The notes: a model not told the origin generated them from the sequence alone. A DNA stretch of 64,000 bases from Medicago truncatula (GCF_003473485.1 NC_053048.1:36576755-36640754), one strand, 5' to 3'. Positions 34,360-47,059 are shown, counted from the stretch's first letter. Program-made: numbers and translations.

Positions 34360-37300
34360 AATTTATGCTCTTTCACTTATGTGTTATGCCTTTTTTTGTA
34401 TGGAAAACAGTGAATTTGAAGACGCTTCACTGGATAGACAGAGAAGTACCGGTGCTCTGTCAACACATAGTTTCAGACGTAATGAATACAGTTCATCCCC
34501 TCCAACCAGAGGGGATATGAATAACTTTTCGCGGGGAACCCATGGAAAATGGGATTCTCGCTCTTCTGGACGTTCAGATAGAGACGGTGATTCTCAATCA
34601 GAATGGGATTCAGGTGTTTACGTTTGACCGACAAAAATACTCGTTTTCTTTTTAATTTTTAAAATACAGTAGATCTAAATGCCTTTACAAATATTTGGAT
34701 AAACATTGAATTCTTCTGTGCCTGTCTTTTTAATGGGTGTTCGGGTAGCAGTTTATTGCAAGTCAAGGTTTATGTTGATCTATTATTGTCAATGTCAATT
34801 TACAGATTCTGGAAAACGTTTTGGCAACCAGCCTCGTAGATCATTGCAAGGTCCTGAGCATGATGGACTTCTAGGTAGTGGTTCGTTTCCAAGACCACCT
34901 GGGTATGCGCCTGGGTCGTCTGCTCCTAAGTTTCGAGCTAATGACAATTACCAGCCAAATCGATCTAATGAGCCGTATCATCCTCCTCGCCCATATAAGG
35001 TTAGCTCAATTATCTGTAGTTATTATTTCTCAGACAGATATATGTTGGCCGAAGTGTATTATTTATTACCTCCAAAAATTCTCAAATCTCAATCATGTAT
35101 GATTTTCATTTGATGTGGTGAAGCTATGCGCAGTAATTTTATTAACTTCAAGTCTGTTATAATCGTGGCTTTTGATTCTTTCTAGGCACCTCACTCGCGT
35201 AGAGAAACTAATGACTCTTTCAATGATGAAACTTTTGGTTCTTTGGAGTGTACAAACGAGGACAGGGCAGAAGAGGAAAGAAAGAGAAGAGGTACATGTT
35301 ATTTCTTGAAGATATTGTCAATTTGTTTAAATGACATCTATGTATCTGATTATTTGAAATATATAGAAACTGTACAAATACAACTTAAGGAGATTCTTCC
35401 CATTTAAGACATTGACAAATTGAAGGGTTGATTTATGAGTGAGAGATAACATTTGGTTGTTTAAGACATTGGCAAAAGCATCATGAACAGAATGATGGCT
35501 CACTGCGCACCTCAATATATTTGGTGTTCTCACGAAAATCCTGATTAACAGCGATTTGGTTAGCCTTGCTATTGTATTGGGAGGTGTCAGATTGAATATC
35601 AAACTTAAAATTCTTAAAATTCTAGTAATATCAAACTCTGATTTTAAATAATAACTAAATGCTATTGAGTGCAAACAATCTTATGATTTGGGAACTTGTC
35701 CATCAACTTTGGATAACTGGTTTTGGTTAGGTCAGATCATGTCATAATGAGTAGAGTCTACAGAGATTTTAAATAGTAGCTGGATGCTGCTCAGTGCAAC
35801 CAATTTTATTAGTAGGGAATTTGTCCATCAATTTTGAATTACTGGTTTGGTTAGGTCAGATCTGGTCATAATGAGTGAAGTCTAGAGAGATTTAAATAAT
35901 AGCTGAATGCTCAGTGCAAAAATTAATCAAGCAAAGCTAGCGATCTTGAATTGAGAAATTACCCTGTCTGTAATCCAGGAAATAATGTGAACCCCGTTGT
36001 GCAACAGGAAAGCCACTGATATGATTCCACTTAAATAAACTCTAAAACTTTCCGTTGCCACGGTGAAGAAAACCAAAAGAATGCGCACATAAAAAAGTAA
36101 TCCTTTGAGATAGAATGCTTTGATAAATATAAGTTCGAATGAGTTTTGTATTATAATTATAATTATTTGAAATATATAGAAACTTCACAGATACAATTTA
36201 GGGCATTCTTCCCATTTAAAGACGGCATCTGCTCTAGTCAAGTACATGAAAATAGAAATGGGTCCCTCAATAGAAAGAAAATATTTGTGCACACTAAGTG
36301 GAACACATTGTCTGCTGCAGTATACAGAACATAAAATCCAGAATATAAAAATACGCCACAATGTTTGACGGGCCTGGGCTGATTTGGCAGTAAGCCTCAT
36401 ATCCTACCAACAGATATTGCGGTATTTGTATGTTGTATTTGTTCTCATTATTTATTACCTTAATGTTCTTTCATAACAAAAATATTTATTACCTTAATTA
36501 TTATCTGTTTAACTTTGTAATTAGGGCCATTTGTATAATCACGTCTAATATATTCAAATTCAATTAATGAATTTTTTTTTTGCCAGCCTCTTTCGAATTG
36601 ATGAGGAAAGAGCAAACAGAAAAGCTTAAGTTGAATCCAGAAAAGAGTAAAGCGGATTTCGACCTTTCTTCACTTATTGACGATGATTCAAAAAGGCTAG
36701 TTACTCGAAGCAATGATTCAGTGGAGGAGTCTCCTTCGACTTTAGCAGCTATAAGCAATGATGAGAAATCTTCTTCCCTTCCACATGCTTCAGCAAGACC
36801 ACTTGTACCCCCTGGTTTTGCAAGCTCAATGTTGGAAAGGAATACGGGTACCAAAATATCCGCAAACACTCATGCAGCAGAGGTAACTAGTTGACATACA
36901 TTGTTTTTTCACCTTGTTTATGGCCTTTAAATGCTGTCATTTTTAGAATGTTAAGCTCAAATATCTATTGCCTGAAGTGTTAATTTGGCATGCATTTCTG
37001 TTTTACTTTCTTAGTCGTAATTGTCGATGTTGTCTTTTCCAAATGTTATGTACGTGGAGAGGGAAATTTTTATGTATGGTAGAAGGTTGGTGTTTGGCAA
37101 TGGTATTGGAGAACTGAGTTCTGTGATGTTTTTGGGATGGGAATCATTGATGAAATTTTGTAGTGCGTGTTCTTAGAGCGTGGTTGTAGAATAATATTCT
37201 CTGTTGGAAGAGCAATCTTAATAGTATAAAATTCTATAGTTTGAAAGAAAAGGGTGGCTTGATTCAACAACACATTAGTTTTCTCAATGCTGAGAGTTTG

Positions 37301-40300
37301 ATGTTGACAATTGAGTTATAGAGTCTGATAGAACAGCCTGTTTTGACTGTGAGGTTTTGTTTCAAATGTTGGGTTATATTATTGTTTAATAGCGACAAAA
37401 ATTCTTAAAGGAATATTTAGGTAGCAACATCCCAATAAGAATGAAATGGATCAAGGGCCAATAAGAATGAAATGGATCAAGGAGATGGATTATGATAGTG
37501 CACTGTAACTTCACTGATTGTTACCAAACATTGTACGGGAGGACTCAACTAGATTATGATATAGCATTTGAAACTACCCTCTATTAAAATGTTCAGCATT
37601 CAAGTTCCAATATCAAATCTCGACATTTAAATTTTGTATGTTAAAAGTTTTCTATTTACGGTGTTAACCTTGATTGGATTATGATTTTGTCTTTACTTAT
37701 TGGATGCCAAATCAACCTGGAAGATGTTGTAGGTTTTCGGCCATTATTTCTTGCTTTCATGCTGCTTTTCCCCCCATATCAACAGAGAGCTTAGATATTG
37801 AGGACCCAGTTTAAAATTAAATGAAATCCTAATAGTTTTTAAATAAGTTTCACTACATGCTATTATTCATGACTCTTTCATACTTGTTTGATTTCTATGG
37901 TGCTTATGCAGGCTGGGCAACTTGAGCCTGGAGGAGATACCAGAGGTAGCTATGTATTCAGTATAAATCCTGAAAATAAAGAAGGAAAATTACCAACCAA
38001 GCAAGTGGATAACAATCAACAAAATCTTCAAAAGGCAGATATAAATGTTTCAATCAACAATGAGAAAGAAGATATTTTAAATTTATCATATGCTGCGGAT
38101 ATCCCCAACATTAAAATTGGAATGAGTGATCAACTAAGAAAGAGGTCTGCTCTTTCAGAAGCCTTGGAAGCATCAGATGACAGTAAATTTATTCAACTTA
38201 ATGCTGAAGTAAAAGGAAAGGAGGCTGTTGGAGCAGCTTTCAATCCTGAGAGTTCCGAGTCTATCCTATACAAGCTTTTTGGTAATGCTTCAACGCTAAC
38301 CAGTGGCATATCAACTAGTATTGTTGAGGTAATTAAAGAAATTATTGCAATTCCTTGTACTTGTGATGCCAAGAAAGTGTTAACTGCAGTTTGGCAGATA
38401 TCTTTCTGAAAATGGATACTTTACTTATTGGGCTAGATGTACTATGATTTGGACTAATGTTTTGTTTTAACTTTACTATGAGTTTGACTATTTATGCTCT
38501 TGTAGCAGCCCGATCCTAAAGCAGATGAGACATGGAGTCCACATGCCTTCCAATCTTCAAAGTTTGCTCATTGGTTTGCTGAAGAAGGTATGTGTGAATA
38601 AATGCTCAAGTGTTTCAACGTTTTTATGCATTACAAGTTGTACTTCGTAAGATGTTAACTTATCTTCTTCAATTCCCACTTACCTTAATGCAGAAAAGAA
38701 GCCGATGGATGACTTGACACCTAGGCCAAATGACTTGCTCTCGCTTATTGTTGGCGGTGAAAAGGGTGGGCTGCAGGTTTCCGGTGTAGAGACTACCCAT
38801 CATGTTGCACCGAATTTTACTTATTGTAATCCTGAACCCGCTGGTGAGCATGTGGCAACAAATGTAACACATACAGCTATTGTCAACTCTGGGCTATCAC
38901 ACGAGAGCGATAAACCCGAGATTTTACCAGCAGTTCTTACATGTGAAGATCTTGAACAGTCAATTCTATCACAAGTTGGTGAAAATGGTTCATCATCTCA
39001 GCAGCGCTTGAAGGACAAAGACTTTGGTGCAAAGACTGGGAAGTCCACTTCAATTGATGGTCATGCATCCGAACACCTTCTTTCTTTGTTACAGAAAGGA
39101 TCCTTACATAAAGATATGGAACTATCATCTGTTCTAGATTCTACTGACATGGTGCACAACACTGAAGGAGTAACTACTGGCAAATTTCTTGATAATCCAG
39201 AGGAAGCAAACGCCGATGCTTCTAATCCATCAAAAACACTGACGCTGGAAACACTTTTTGGATCAGCTTTTATGAAGGAGCTGCAATCAGTTGGAGCACC
39301 CCTTTCTGTTCAAAGAGGTTCAATTGGATCTTCAGGGGCAGATTTTTCAGAGTCTCAGTTGTTTCCTTTCCCTACCTCAGAAAATTCTCATCCTCCTCCT
39401 GCCGAGCTTTCACTAAACAGACATGGAAGTGGTGTCTTTCCATCAGAACAAACTCATCAACCCAAATCAAATAGATTTGAAGAGCAGTGGTTAGGTTATG
39501 GTGATTCTCATGGAGATGTTAATCCATCGATGCTTCACAGTGGAATTCCTAAGGCTAGTGGTTTCAATAGGTCTCATGATATTCGCCTCCCTGAAGAAGA
39601 TAACTTGATTTCTGCCGGTGATCCTCTGCAGTCCTTTTTATCTGTTGGAAATTCGGCTAAGGCAGAATTGTCTCAAGAATCACCTGTTGAGATTACTAGA
39701 AAACTGGCAGCTCTGAATTCTGCATTTAGAGACGAACGACTTATGATGAGAAATCAAGAAGGTCAAGCATACCCTCGTGGTCCTTATGATATAAGGGAAC
39801 CTGGTATTCCATATCAAAATCTTAACTCCCACCGACCTTCACAACTCCAACCTCATCAGCTGAATCACTTTGGTCCAATGTTGAATCAACTGGATTCACA
39901 TTCTCCTCATATTAGTTCTTATATGAAGCATGCGACTTCTGAGGGCATGGTTCATCATGGCTCTCCAACCAACCGTCAATTTCCGGGAAATATGCTTCGT
40001 CCTCCTTTTCATCAACCAAGCAGTGTTGTAACTGGGTTTGATCCTCCTGCTCATCACCCTCTGTTACAACAGATGCACATGCAAGGGAACCTTCATCCAC
40101 CTCATCTATTACGAGGTTTCCCAAGGGGTGCTACAATGCCCCCTCATCCCAGTAATCCGATGGCTGGTATTATGCAAGAACCAAACCCAATGCAAGGCTT
40201 CCCATTTGGTGGCCAGCAGCATCCTAGTTTAGGTGGCCCTGGAATGCAATTGCAAGGTAAAACATTATTTGATGTGCATTGCTAGTATGCTTGCCTTATA

Positions 40301-40759
40301 TTATCATAGCTTCAGACAGATATTAATCATGGATTGTTTTTCAATAATTTAGTAGATTAATGTTATTGGGCATGATCTCAAATCCTTTTCTTTAGTCCAT
40401 GGATTAATTTATATGTCAATTTTGTTGCAATTCAATTTTGGATATTTGATCCCTAAGTTCATAATTTTTCAATGGTTGTGGTTATTTATTTTTATTTATT
40501 TTTTCATAACAATGAATCTAGTGGCTGTATTTTATGCTTATTGGGTTTGATTGATCTTTTACTCTTCTAGTTCAATTCCTGATGCCCGTTTTTGGTTCTT
40601 TTATTAGCTCCTGCGGTTGCAGGTGGAAGGAATCATCCAGAAGCACTTCAGAGGCTTTTCGAGATGGAGCTTAGGTCAAACTCAAAGCCTATCCATCCTT
40701 CAGGTCACAACCAGGGGATTCATGGTCATGAGCTAGACTTGGGTTTTGGCTATAGATAG
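33986..40759 (+). CDS. CBE1: eIF4E-binding protein of the plant CBE1 / 4E-T-like family
   Basis: Eleven coding exons join in frame: 33986-34047, 34153-34251, 34411-34613, 34806-34999, 35186-35291, 36587-36882, 37912-38328, 38506-38587, 38694-40256 and 40608-40759, each with GT/AG borders, plus a probable non-coding leader exon. The count of coding exons read here is ten; the total is 3174 bases, 1057 residues. Residues 27-33 (YTREFLL) match the canonical eIF4E-binding motif Y-x4-L-hydrophobic, followed by GLDICKEFPSGFDRSLL. After it come Ser/Arg/Gly-rich and acidic stretches, W-rich segments (SEWDS, ETWSPHAFQSSKFAHWFAEEEKKP), and a long C-terminal third rich in Pro, His, Gln and Met. This layout matches the plant family typified by Arabidopsis At4g01290, an eIF4E-binding protein linked to mRNA control. 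Likely cytoplasmic and mostly disordered. Family assignment is from memory of that layout; no catalytic domain is present. Confidence 0.8.
34297..34356. repeat. (AT)n microsatellite in an intron of the CBE1-like gene
   Basis: About 29 uninterrupted AT units in the 159-base intron between the exons ending at 34251 and starting at 34411, about 55 bases before the acceptor. Length polymorphism here would change a short intron by a large fraction. Confidence 0.95.
35643..35925. repeat. Tandem repeat, unit about 124 bp, in a CBE1-like intron
   Basis: Units starting tttaaataataactaaatgct, tttaaatagtagctggatgct and tttaaataatagctgaatgct at 35643, 35768 and 35891. Each is followed by gagtgcaa-type, ttgtccatcaa.ttt, actggttttggttaggtcagatc and cataatgagt blocks. 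Two full units and a partial third. In the same intron, about 75 bases at 35340-35415 and 36163-36235 are also duplicated (gaaatatatagaaact...attcttcccattta). Confidence 0.85.
37432..37483. repeat. 26-bp exact tandem duplication in intron
   Basis: The block ccaataagaatgaaatggat + caaggg occurs twice in direct succession (starts 37432 and 37458), the second ending caagga. A recent slippage event in the intron before the exon at 37912. Confidence 0.85.
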
Positions 40760-41817
40760 TGTATTTTCATTGTTGATGTGTATACTAGATTGTATTCACC
40801 AAATTACTGATCTATAACACTCCTGCATGAAAGTTGATGGGGTTGCTGTGTTGTTTTTCTTTGAAAAAAATTTTTAACTTTGTTGTAATTAGTGGATTCT
40901 CTTCAATTTGCATCTTACCGGTCTTTTTTGTCACAATCATGATGTTTCAAAGTTTGAGTTTTGGAACAAAGATAGATGCTGAGTTGAGGAGGAAAACAAT
41001 TTTATGTTTGGGACATTACACAATTGAGGCCTACAGGAAAAAAACACAAGTAGGATCATCTGTTCTTAGTATTTGACTTTCAATGCCTATGATCAAACTT
41101 GCTTATATTGTGTCATGCCATATGTTTTTTCTTTTTTAAAAAATTGAACAAACTGCATTTTCATCTCCCTCTCTTGACCTTGACACTGCCTGCACTTGTC
41201 GTCGTCCAAACCAACTCACCGGACCACTTACTCTGACCACATCTTCCGTTTGACTATGAACACTGCAGTCAATTTCGAAGGAAATGATGGTTCTAGACAG
41301 TAGATTGTTTCCCTTTTTATGGCCGTAAAAACAAAGGGAGGTGTAGGTGTTGATGCCGCTTGGCAAATCGGAGTCTATGCCAGTGATTGTATCGAGTAGG
41401 AATGGAGACGGAAATGCTTACTTGTTTTGTTTCTTGTGGTTACATCTTTTAATAAAAAATAGACCCATGACATCATTTGGAACACAAAATTGATCAAATG
41501 GTTCATAGCCATCGAAGAGTCAGGGTGTTAAAGGGACCTTATAAAAAGAGACAACAAAATTATATTCAAATAATATATCAATCGTATGTAACCCTCATGT
41601 TTGATTCTTACTAGTAGTGTCAATTTCGGAGATTAGTCTGACTTCCATTTTTTTCAATTGTATTTAATTTACTTTTAAAATATTGGTCCGTTTGTTTGGG
41701 TTTTTTTTAACCAATAAATCACTTTTTATTTTTTATTTTTGTAGTGTTTGTTTTTAAAAAAAAAATCTATTTTGTTAAAAATATATCTTTCTGGCCTCAA
41801 AATGAAAAATAATTCTT
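40760..41817. other. 3' flank of the CBE1-like gene and spacer
   Basis: The first 250 bases are probably its 3' UTR. Bases 41136-41400 are less AT-rich and briefly open on the minus strand, but contain no recognisable domain. Nothing else supported. Confidence 0.4.
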
Positions 41818-42228
41818 AGGCCCGTTCGTTACAGATTAAAATAAAAGTAATTTTGACGTAAAATAATTTAAAGATTATATGAAAAATCAGAATCTATTTT
41901 GTGTTTGTTTACCATAATAAAAATCACTTTGTTTTTAAACAAATAATTTAGTTTGTTACAAATTACAATACAACTATATAAAAGAGATTTTTCGTTACAA
42001 AATTAGTTCAATATTTTGAACCATATTTTCTCTCTCCTCTAAAAAATATATATTTTTTGAAAAGCTGCTCTTAATAGCTTATTATTTAAAGTTGTTTTTA
42101 TATTTTTTTTAGATTCTGATTTTTTTAAAAGCTATATCAAACAAATGCAATATTCTTAAAATTGATTATTTTTTTTAGAAAAAGTGATTTTTTCTTCTTC
42201 TTAAAAAAGCTGTAACAAACGAGCTCTT
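41818..42228. mobile_element. MITE, about 410 bp (cccgttcgttacag ends)
   Basis: The left end gcccgttcgttacagattaaaataaaag and right end cttcttaaaaaagctgtaacaaacgagc are inverted repeats. The interior keeps agattctgattttt and its complement. A partial relative follows immediately (42229-42425: atgatttttatgatagtaaataaac in opposite orientation), and another lies at about 21733-21880 (aaaataaaagtaa...attagaatctatttta...aataaaaatcact). No coding capacity. Confidence 0.7.
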
Positions 42229-42629
42229 AGTAGTTTTTTCAAAATCAATTTTTCTCTAAAAACAAGGAATTCATGTGTAAGAGCTTCGTAATTTAAAAAA
42301 AAAATGATTTTTATGATAGTAAATAAACAAAAATAGTTTCAGATTTTTATATAAATCTTACAAAAAAAAATCCCTACATTTTGTTAACCCAAAATCTATT
42401 TTTATTTTAAGTTGAAACAAAGGCACCTTAGATAAAGCCTAGAAAATAATTTTGCAAAACTTGTTGACGCCAACCCTATGAGTAATATTTGATTGAGAAC
42501 GATGTTTGTACAACTATTTTATAACATTTTTAGTGACAACTTTCTCTCTCATACTCACATTATATTTTTACTTCATCTCCCTCTATTTCTTTGTTTTTCG
42601 TGTCAATATACATTTTTCTTTGCAAAAAT

Positions 42630-43175
42630 ATGCAGACATGGCAACAAATCCAATACCTATGGGCAACCGTCCGAACCAAACTCAAATTGATGGGTTTTTA
42701 TGCTTTGATTGAGTTTGGGCATGGGTTTTGGTTTACCCGATTTCAAAGCACGAGTATGGGACGGGTAATGGGCATATAAGTACCCACACCAAACTGATAA
42801 CCAAACCTGTCCCGAATGTAAAAATCAATTTATTATTTCTTTTAGACAACACTCACTTCTCTCTCTCTCTTCTCCTTCCACATCTCACACCTCAGTCTCT
42901 CCCTTCTCCACCATAGCCATCGATTGTCATCATTTATTTGCTGGATAATGTGTTACAAAATTGAATATGAGGCTGAAAATTTCTTCTTTTTTATTAAAAT
43001 AAATTATCCATTGCGGGGATGGGGGTGAGGCGGGGATACCTGAACCCGTCAGGGATGAGGATGAAATTCGACTTCTGATCCTCGTTGGGTATGGATAGGG
43101 TAACAAATAAGTATTTGGGAGTATGGTATGGGGAAGGTGAAACCCGTCCCCATCCCGCCCCATTGACATGCCTTA
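42630..43175. mobile_element. Probable DNA-transposon remnant with repeated GGGTACCC/GGGGCGGGG-type motifs
   Basis: The left part (atgggcaaccgtccgaacc, acccgatttc, gacgggtaatgggcat, tacccacacc) and right part (cattgcggggatgggggtgaggcgggg, aacccgtcagggatgagg, cccgtccccatcccgccccattgacatgcc) are dense in short G- and C-run motifs of the kind found near the ends of plant hAT-like elements. The ends (cagacatggcaa and ttgacatgcc) are only weakly inverted. A CT microsatellite-like stretch lies at 42857-42910. Assignment tentative. Confidence 0.35.
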
Positions 43176-43764
43176 AACATGGCTGTTCATTAAGTTGTCA
43201 AACAAATGAATGTTCAAATAACACAAGATGATTATCAAATAGTGGCAGTCAAATTGATTAACACCTCTTAAATCGATTATGTAATGCATACCCTATCATA
43301 TTGATCATCAAGAAAGCAACCACAAGAGTATTGTGTGAGAGATACATAAAGATTCATTCTACTATGGAAGTTATTTATAGTAGTGAGTTGGTCTAACTAA
43401 CTCCTAACTACCTAACCAACTTGATAAACTATCAACTAACTCTAATTGATTCACCGTACTGTAATAATACATAATGATATGGGCAGACAAATTTTTCGAC
43501 GCCTTCTTTTACTCACCTATAAATAGATAAATAGATTTTTTTTCGACAATAGATATTTTCCATCCCCTTGAAGCAGAAGAAAAGAAACATGGGTTGGATA
43601 AAAGAGACAATTTGAAGGAGTATGCATTTAGCCATTTGTAATTGGGCTCAGTTATAGTATGCCTGGCTGCAATGCCCCATCATTCATTCTTTCACAAAAT
43701 TAAATAAACCCTAGCTAGGGTTTACCTAATTAGCTAATACGTCTTTGCATGAAATTTATGACCG

Positions 43765-44050
43765 ATGACGATGAAGACCGTGCATCTCCCTGGAGAATTG
43801 ATAACCGAAATCCTGATGAGGTTGCCGGTGAAGTCTGTACTACGTTGCAAGCGCGTCTGTAAGTTATGGATTTCTATGATCTCTCATCCTCATTTTCAAC
43901 TTCACATTTTCATCTTGCTGCATCACCCTCGCATAGAATTATGTTGGTGAAAACACAGTTCTATAAATTAGAGAGCCTAGATGTACCTTTCTTGTGTGCA
44001 ATGTGTTTTGTTGGTAACAATCAGTCAAAGTTAAGTACAGTACGATAATC
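43765..44050 (+). pseudogene. F-box gene fragment with frameshift
   Basis: Starts MTMKTVHLPGELITEILMRLPVKSVLRCKRVCKLW, a clear F-box (Skp1-binding) motif, and runs 61 codons. After about 43890 the similarity to this gene class continues in another frame (FHLAASPSHRIMLVKTQFYKLESLDV) and stops near 44048. No FBA region follows. It is the leftmost, most decayed member of the local F-box cluster and differs in sequence from the other three, so it is probably a separate subfamily. Confidence 0.75.
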
Positions 44051-44794
44051 GATCTCCTTTCTCCGTTGCACTCTTCCATAATGGTTTTATTACCTGTTTG
44101 GAAATTGTGCTTTGCATCCAATGGATTGGTTGGTCTTGGTTAAGAATCTTAAGATTGCTTTAAAATTACTCAAATTTTGGTTCATTGCAGCAACTATATG
44201 GTGGTAAACGTACCAATTCCAAAGGCGTATAGGATTGCAGAGAGCTGATGCACCAGCATGGGGATGAGATCAGATGGAAGCTGAACTATGATGTACACTA
44301 CTTTGTGAACTCTCAGTTTTCATTTATTTCATTTTTCCTTCTTTTTGTTCTGGTTTCCAAAGATATTTCCAAGTTTCAGCCAGTTTAGCATCTCTTTTCA
44401 GTCATTTTCCTCGGCATTGATTTCTATGACAATTTCATAACTATGTTGTTGGTTATGCATTTAAGGATTTATGTTTGAATGTATATTTATCCAATTACTA
44501 GTAGTCTATACTATAAACCATTTTAATAAAGATTTATTATCATTGGTCTATCCAATTATTAAGCTTTGTTGATGCATTACACAATTTTCGTATGAAAATG
44601 TGGCACAATGCACAAAAAATGAGATAAAATTATGATTAAAGAGGAAAGAGGGAAGTGCAATTTTTCAGTGGTTCCTATAATATAATTTCAACATTAGTAA
44701 TAGTGTTTGATTGATACACTTATTTGACAAAAACAAGTTTTGACGAAGGCCTTTTTGAACTATCTGTCAGCATGTATATAATGCCAGTATCTAC
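44051..44794. other. Spacer in F-box cluster
   Basis: No gene supported. Bases 44520-44600 (attatcattggtctatccaattattaagctttgttgatgcattac) recur in modified form at 48160-48250, a dispersed repeat shared by flanks of the cluster. Confidence 0.4.
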
Positions 44795-45003
44795 ATATAC
44801 TCACTTGGGTGGCTCGATGGTGTTAACTTGGTATCTTAGAGAGTGTTCAGCCCAAGGTCACAGATTCGATCCGGTGTAAATTTTGGTATGCTAGTCTATA
44901 GATAGGTTTTCTTTGGCTTTAAATGGGCCTCGCAAGCGGATAGCGGAATTGAACCTCTTAGAGTAGTTAATCATTGGATCGGATATCGAGTTTAAAAAAA
45001 AAA
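44795..45003 (+). mobile_element. tRNA-derived SINE, copy 1
   Basis: The head has tRNA-like promoter boxes (cttgggtggctcgatggtgtta and ggtcacagattcgatccggt). The body has the gctttaaatgggcctcgcaagcgg, ggaattgaacct and attggatcggatatcgagttt blocks and ends in an A-rich tail. The body aligns block by block with 48955-49150. Confidence 0.75.
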
Positions 45004-45757
45004 TCACAAGTATATGCATACATGTGTTGGTTTAATTACTTTATTTTCTTACCTATAGGAATACTAAAAGGGTTGTGTATTCTAGTAGAAGAGTAGTATA
45101 CTTTCACATTCCTAAAATTCATAGAAACCAAATAAATGTGCTTTTGCAGAACATGAAATGAAACAGTAGATTGCAGGCCATGCCCAAATCACATATGCCA
45201 TGCTATTTCCACTTTCTTATGGATGAAATTTCAAGACTTTTAGAGAATAACCAAGCTTCAATCTCTGAGAAGACTATGATCTAAATCTCTCTTCATCTAA
45301 GGGAAATAAGCTCCATCCAAAAGTGCTTCTAGTTTTTTTCTTCTTCTTTCATTCTCATACACAAACCAACTTGAATCCTCTCACACACACCCTTTTAAGA
45401 ATCACACGGAATTCCAACACAGTTTCAAAAGTTTCTCGAACTGTTGTATGCTATGAAGAAACCATAACTCAGGTACGTTGGCGAAACTACAAAACCTCAA
45501 CAGCTTCCTTATTTGTATTATTCCCTTTTGAATTGTTTTGATTTCTTTCCTTGATATTAGACATGGTCCAAAACCGGATTTTGATTCTGTTTTAAAGCTA
45601 ATGAGTAGAGCCAATACTTGCAGAAGTAGGTTTTATTAGAATATGTGAACAACAACACGTGAATCTCCAGTACATAAACATACTTTTCAGTTTTCACGGC
45701 TTTCCCATCCTTTAAATCCTATACAATTTTTTTGAGTTTTTTTAATTACAATCAGCC
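45004..45757. other. 5' flank of F-box gene 1
   Basis: No gene. Bases 45323-45560 are less AT-rich and may hold the leader of the F-box gene. I see no clear TATA or splice pattern that would fix it. Confidence 0.35.
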
Positions 45758-47059
45758 ATGTCTATGACTCTTTCCCCGGTGTTCTTCCCCAACGATCTCA
45801 TCACTGAAATCTTCTCCGTTCTTCCAGTAAAATCTGTTCTGCGATTCAGGTGCGTTAGTAATTCTTGCAACACTCTCATTTCTGATCCCACATTTGTTAA
45901 ATTGCATCTCAAGAGATCTGAAACACGAAACCCACACTTCTTACTAATCACCGATCACACCATAGAAATAAATGGCGAGTCCCCATACGGCAGTGAAGAT
46001 GACTATAAGATAGATTCCGGTGTCATTCCATACTCCATACGCAGTTTAATCCACAACCTGTCGTTCACTCTTTCTGTCAATCCTTACTACCTGGTTATTA
46101 AAGGATGGACTCGTGTCATTGGTTCCTGCAATGGGTTGATTTGTTTGACTGATGATTCTTTCAACGGTGAGTATCGAGATTACTGGTTCCGTTTATGGAA
46201 CCCAGCCACAAGGACAACATCTCCAATACTTGGGAATTTTTTCATTTTTCACAATTATTCTCCGGAAAAACCTGATTGGTTTGATGGTTATTACAAATTC
46301 TCCTTTGGATGTGATAATTCTACCAGCACTTATAAGGTCGTGGCCGCACGTTACAATCAACGTGAACTGAGAAGCAATGTGAGAATTCTAAGTTTGGGTG
46401 ATAACGTTTGGAGAGATATTGAAAGTTTCCCGGTTGATCCTATTCTTTTGAACTCCTCTTCTAGCGAACTTGGTGAGTATGCTGCTGTTTATTTCAGTAG
46501 TACTCTTAATTGGTTGGCTATTCAAAATAAATTTTATTATACTGTTAGCAATATTAAGGATATTACTGTCGAACAATTTGTTATTGTTTCACTTGATTTG
46601 GGGAGTGAAACATACAATCAATACTTATTGCCTCGTGGGTTTGATGAGGTGCCGCCTGTGATACCAACTATTGGTGTGTTGGGGGACCATCTTTGTTTTT
46701 CTTATTGTTACAAGGAAATTGATTTCGTTATATGGGAGATGAAGAAATTTGGAGTTGAAGATTCTTGGACCCCATTTCTTAAAATTAGTTATCACAATCT
46801 TCAAGTTAATTACAACTATAGTGATGATCGCATAAAATATCATTTTAAATTGGTGCCGATGTTTCTTTATGAGGATGCGGATACATTGATATTGTGTAAC
46901 AGTCAAGAAAGGGAAGCAATTATCTATAATTGGAGAAATAATCGTGTAGAGCGAACAGGAGCTACCATATATTATGGATCATTTACAGATGATATAGCTA
47001 GTTGTATATCTTGGAGCATGGCCAAGGGTTGTGTTGAAAGCTTAGTTTCGATTTGTTGA
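45758..47059 (+). CDS. F-box protein with F-box-associated (FBA) domain, intact (F-box gene 1)
   Basis: 433 residues. The N-terminal F-box at about residues 7-50 (FFPNDLITEIFSVLPVKSVLRFRCVSNSCNTLISDPTFVKLHL) is the Skp1-binding part of SCF ubiquitin ligases. Residues 95-400 carry FBA-type signatures: VIGSCNGLICL, LWNPATRTTSPIL, FGCDNSTSTYKVVA, VRILSLGDNVWRDIESFP, LNWLAI, IVSLDLGSETYNQYLLP, LGVL-like IGVLGDHLCFSY, and WEMKKFGVEDSWTPFLKISY. This is the CPR1/At3g06240-like group that presents substrates for ubiquitination. The substrate is unknown. ATGs at codons 1 and 3 are both plausible starts. Two bases after the stop comes GTAAGA, a good splice donor, and at 47471-47472 an acceptor precedes a segment homologous to the CBE1-like last exon, so the 3' UTR is probably spliced. 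Confidence 0.93.
   Translation: MSMTLSPVFFPNDLITEIFSVLPVKSVLRFRCVSNSCNTLISDPTFVKLHLKRSETRNPHFLLITDHTIEINGESPYGSEDDYKIDSGVIPYSIRSLIHNLSFTLSVNPYYLVIKGWTRVIGSCNGLICLTDDSFNGEYRDYWFRLWNPATRTTSPILGNFFIFHNYSPEKPDWFDGYYKFSFGCDNSTSTYKVVAARYNQRELRSNVRILSLGDNVWRDIESFPVDPILLNSSSSELGEYAAVYFSSTLNWLAIQNKFYYTVSNIKDITVEQFVIVSLDLGSETYNQYLLPRGFDEVPPVIPTIGVLGDHLCFSYCYKEIDFVIWEMKKFGVEDSWTPFLKISYHNLQVNYNYSDDRIKYHFKLVPMFLYEDADTLILCNSQEREAIIYNWRNNRVERTGATIYYGSFTDDIASCISWSMAKGCVESLVSIC

Noticed and set aside
42493-42916. Overlapping plus-strand frames of 60-68 codons
   Set aside because: They are all different frames of one transposon-like stretch and none has a recognisable domain.
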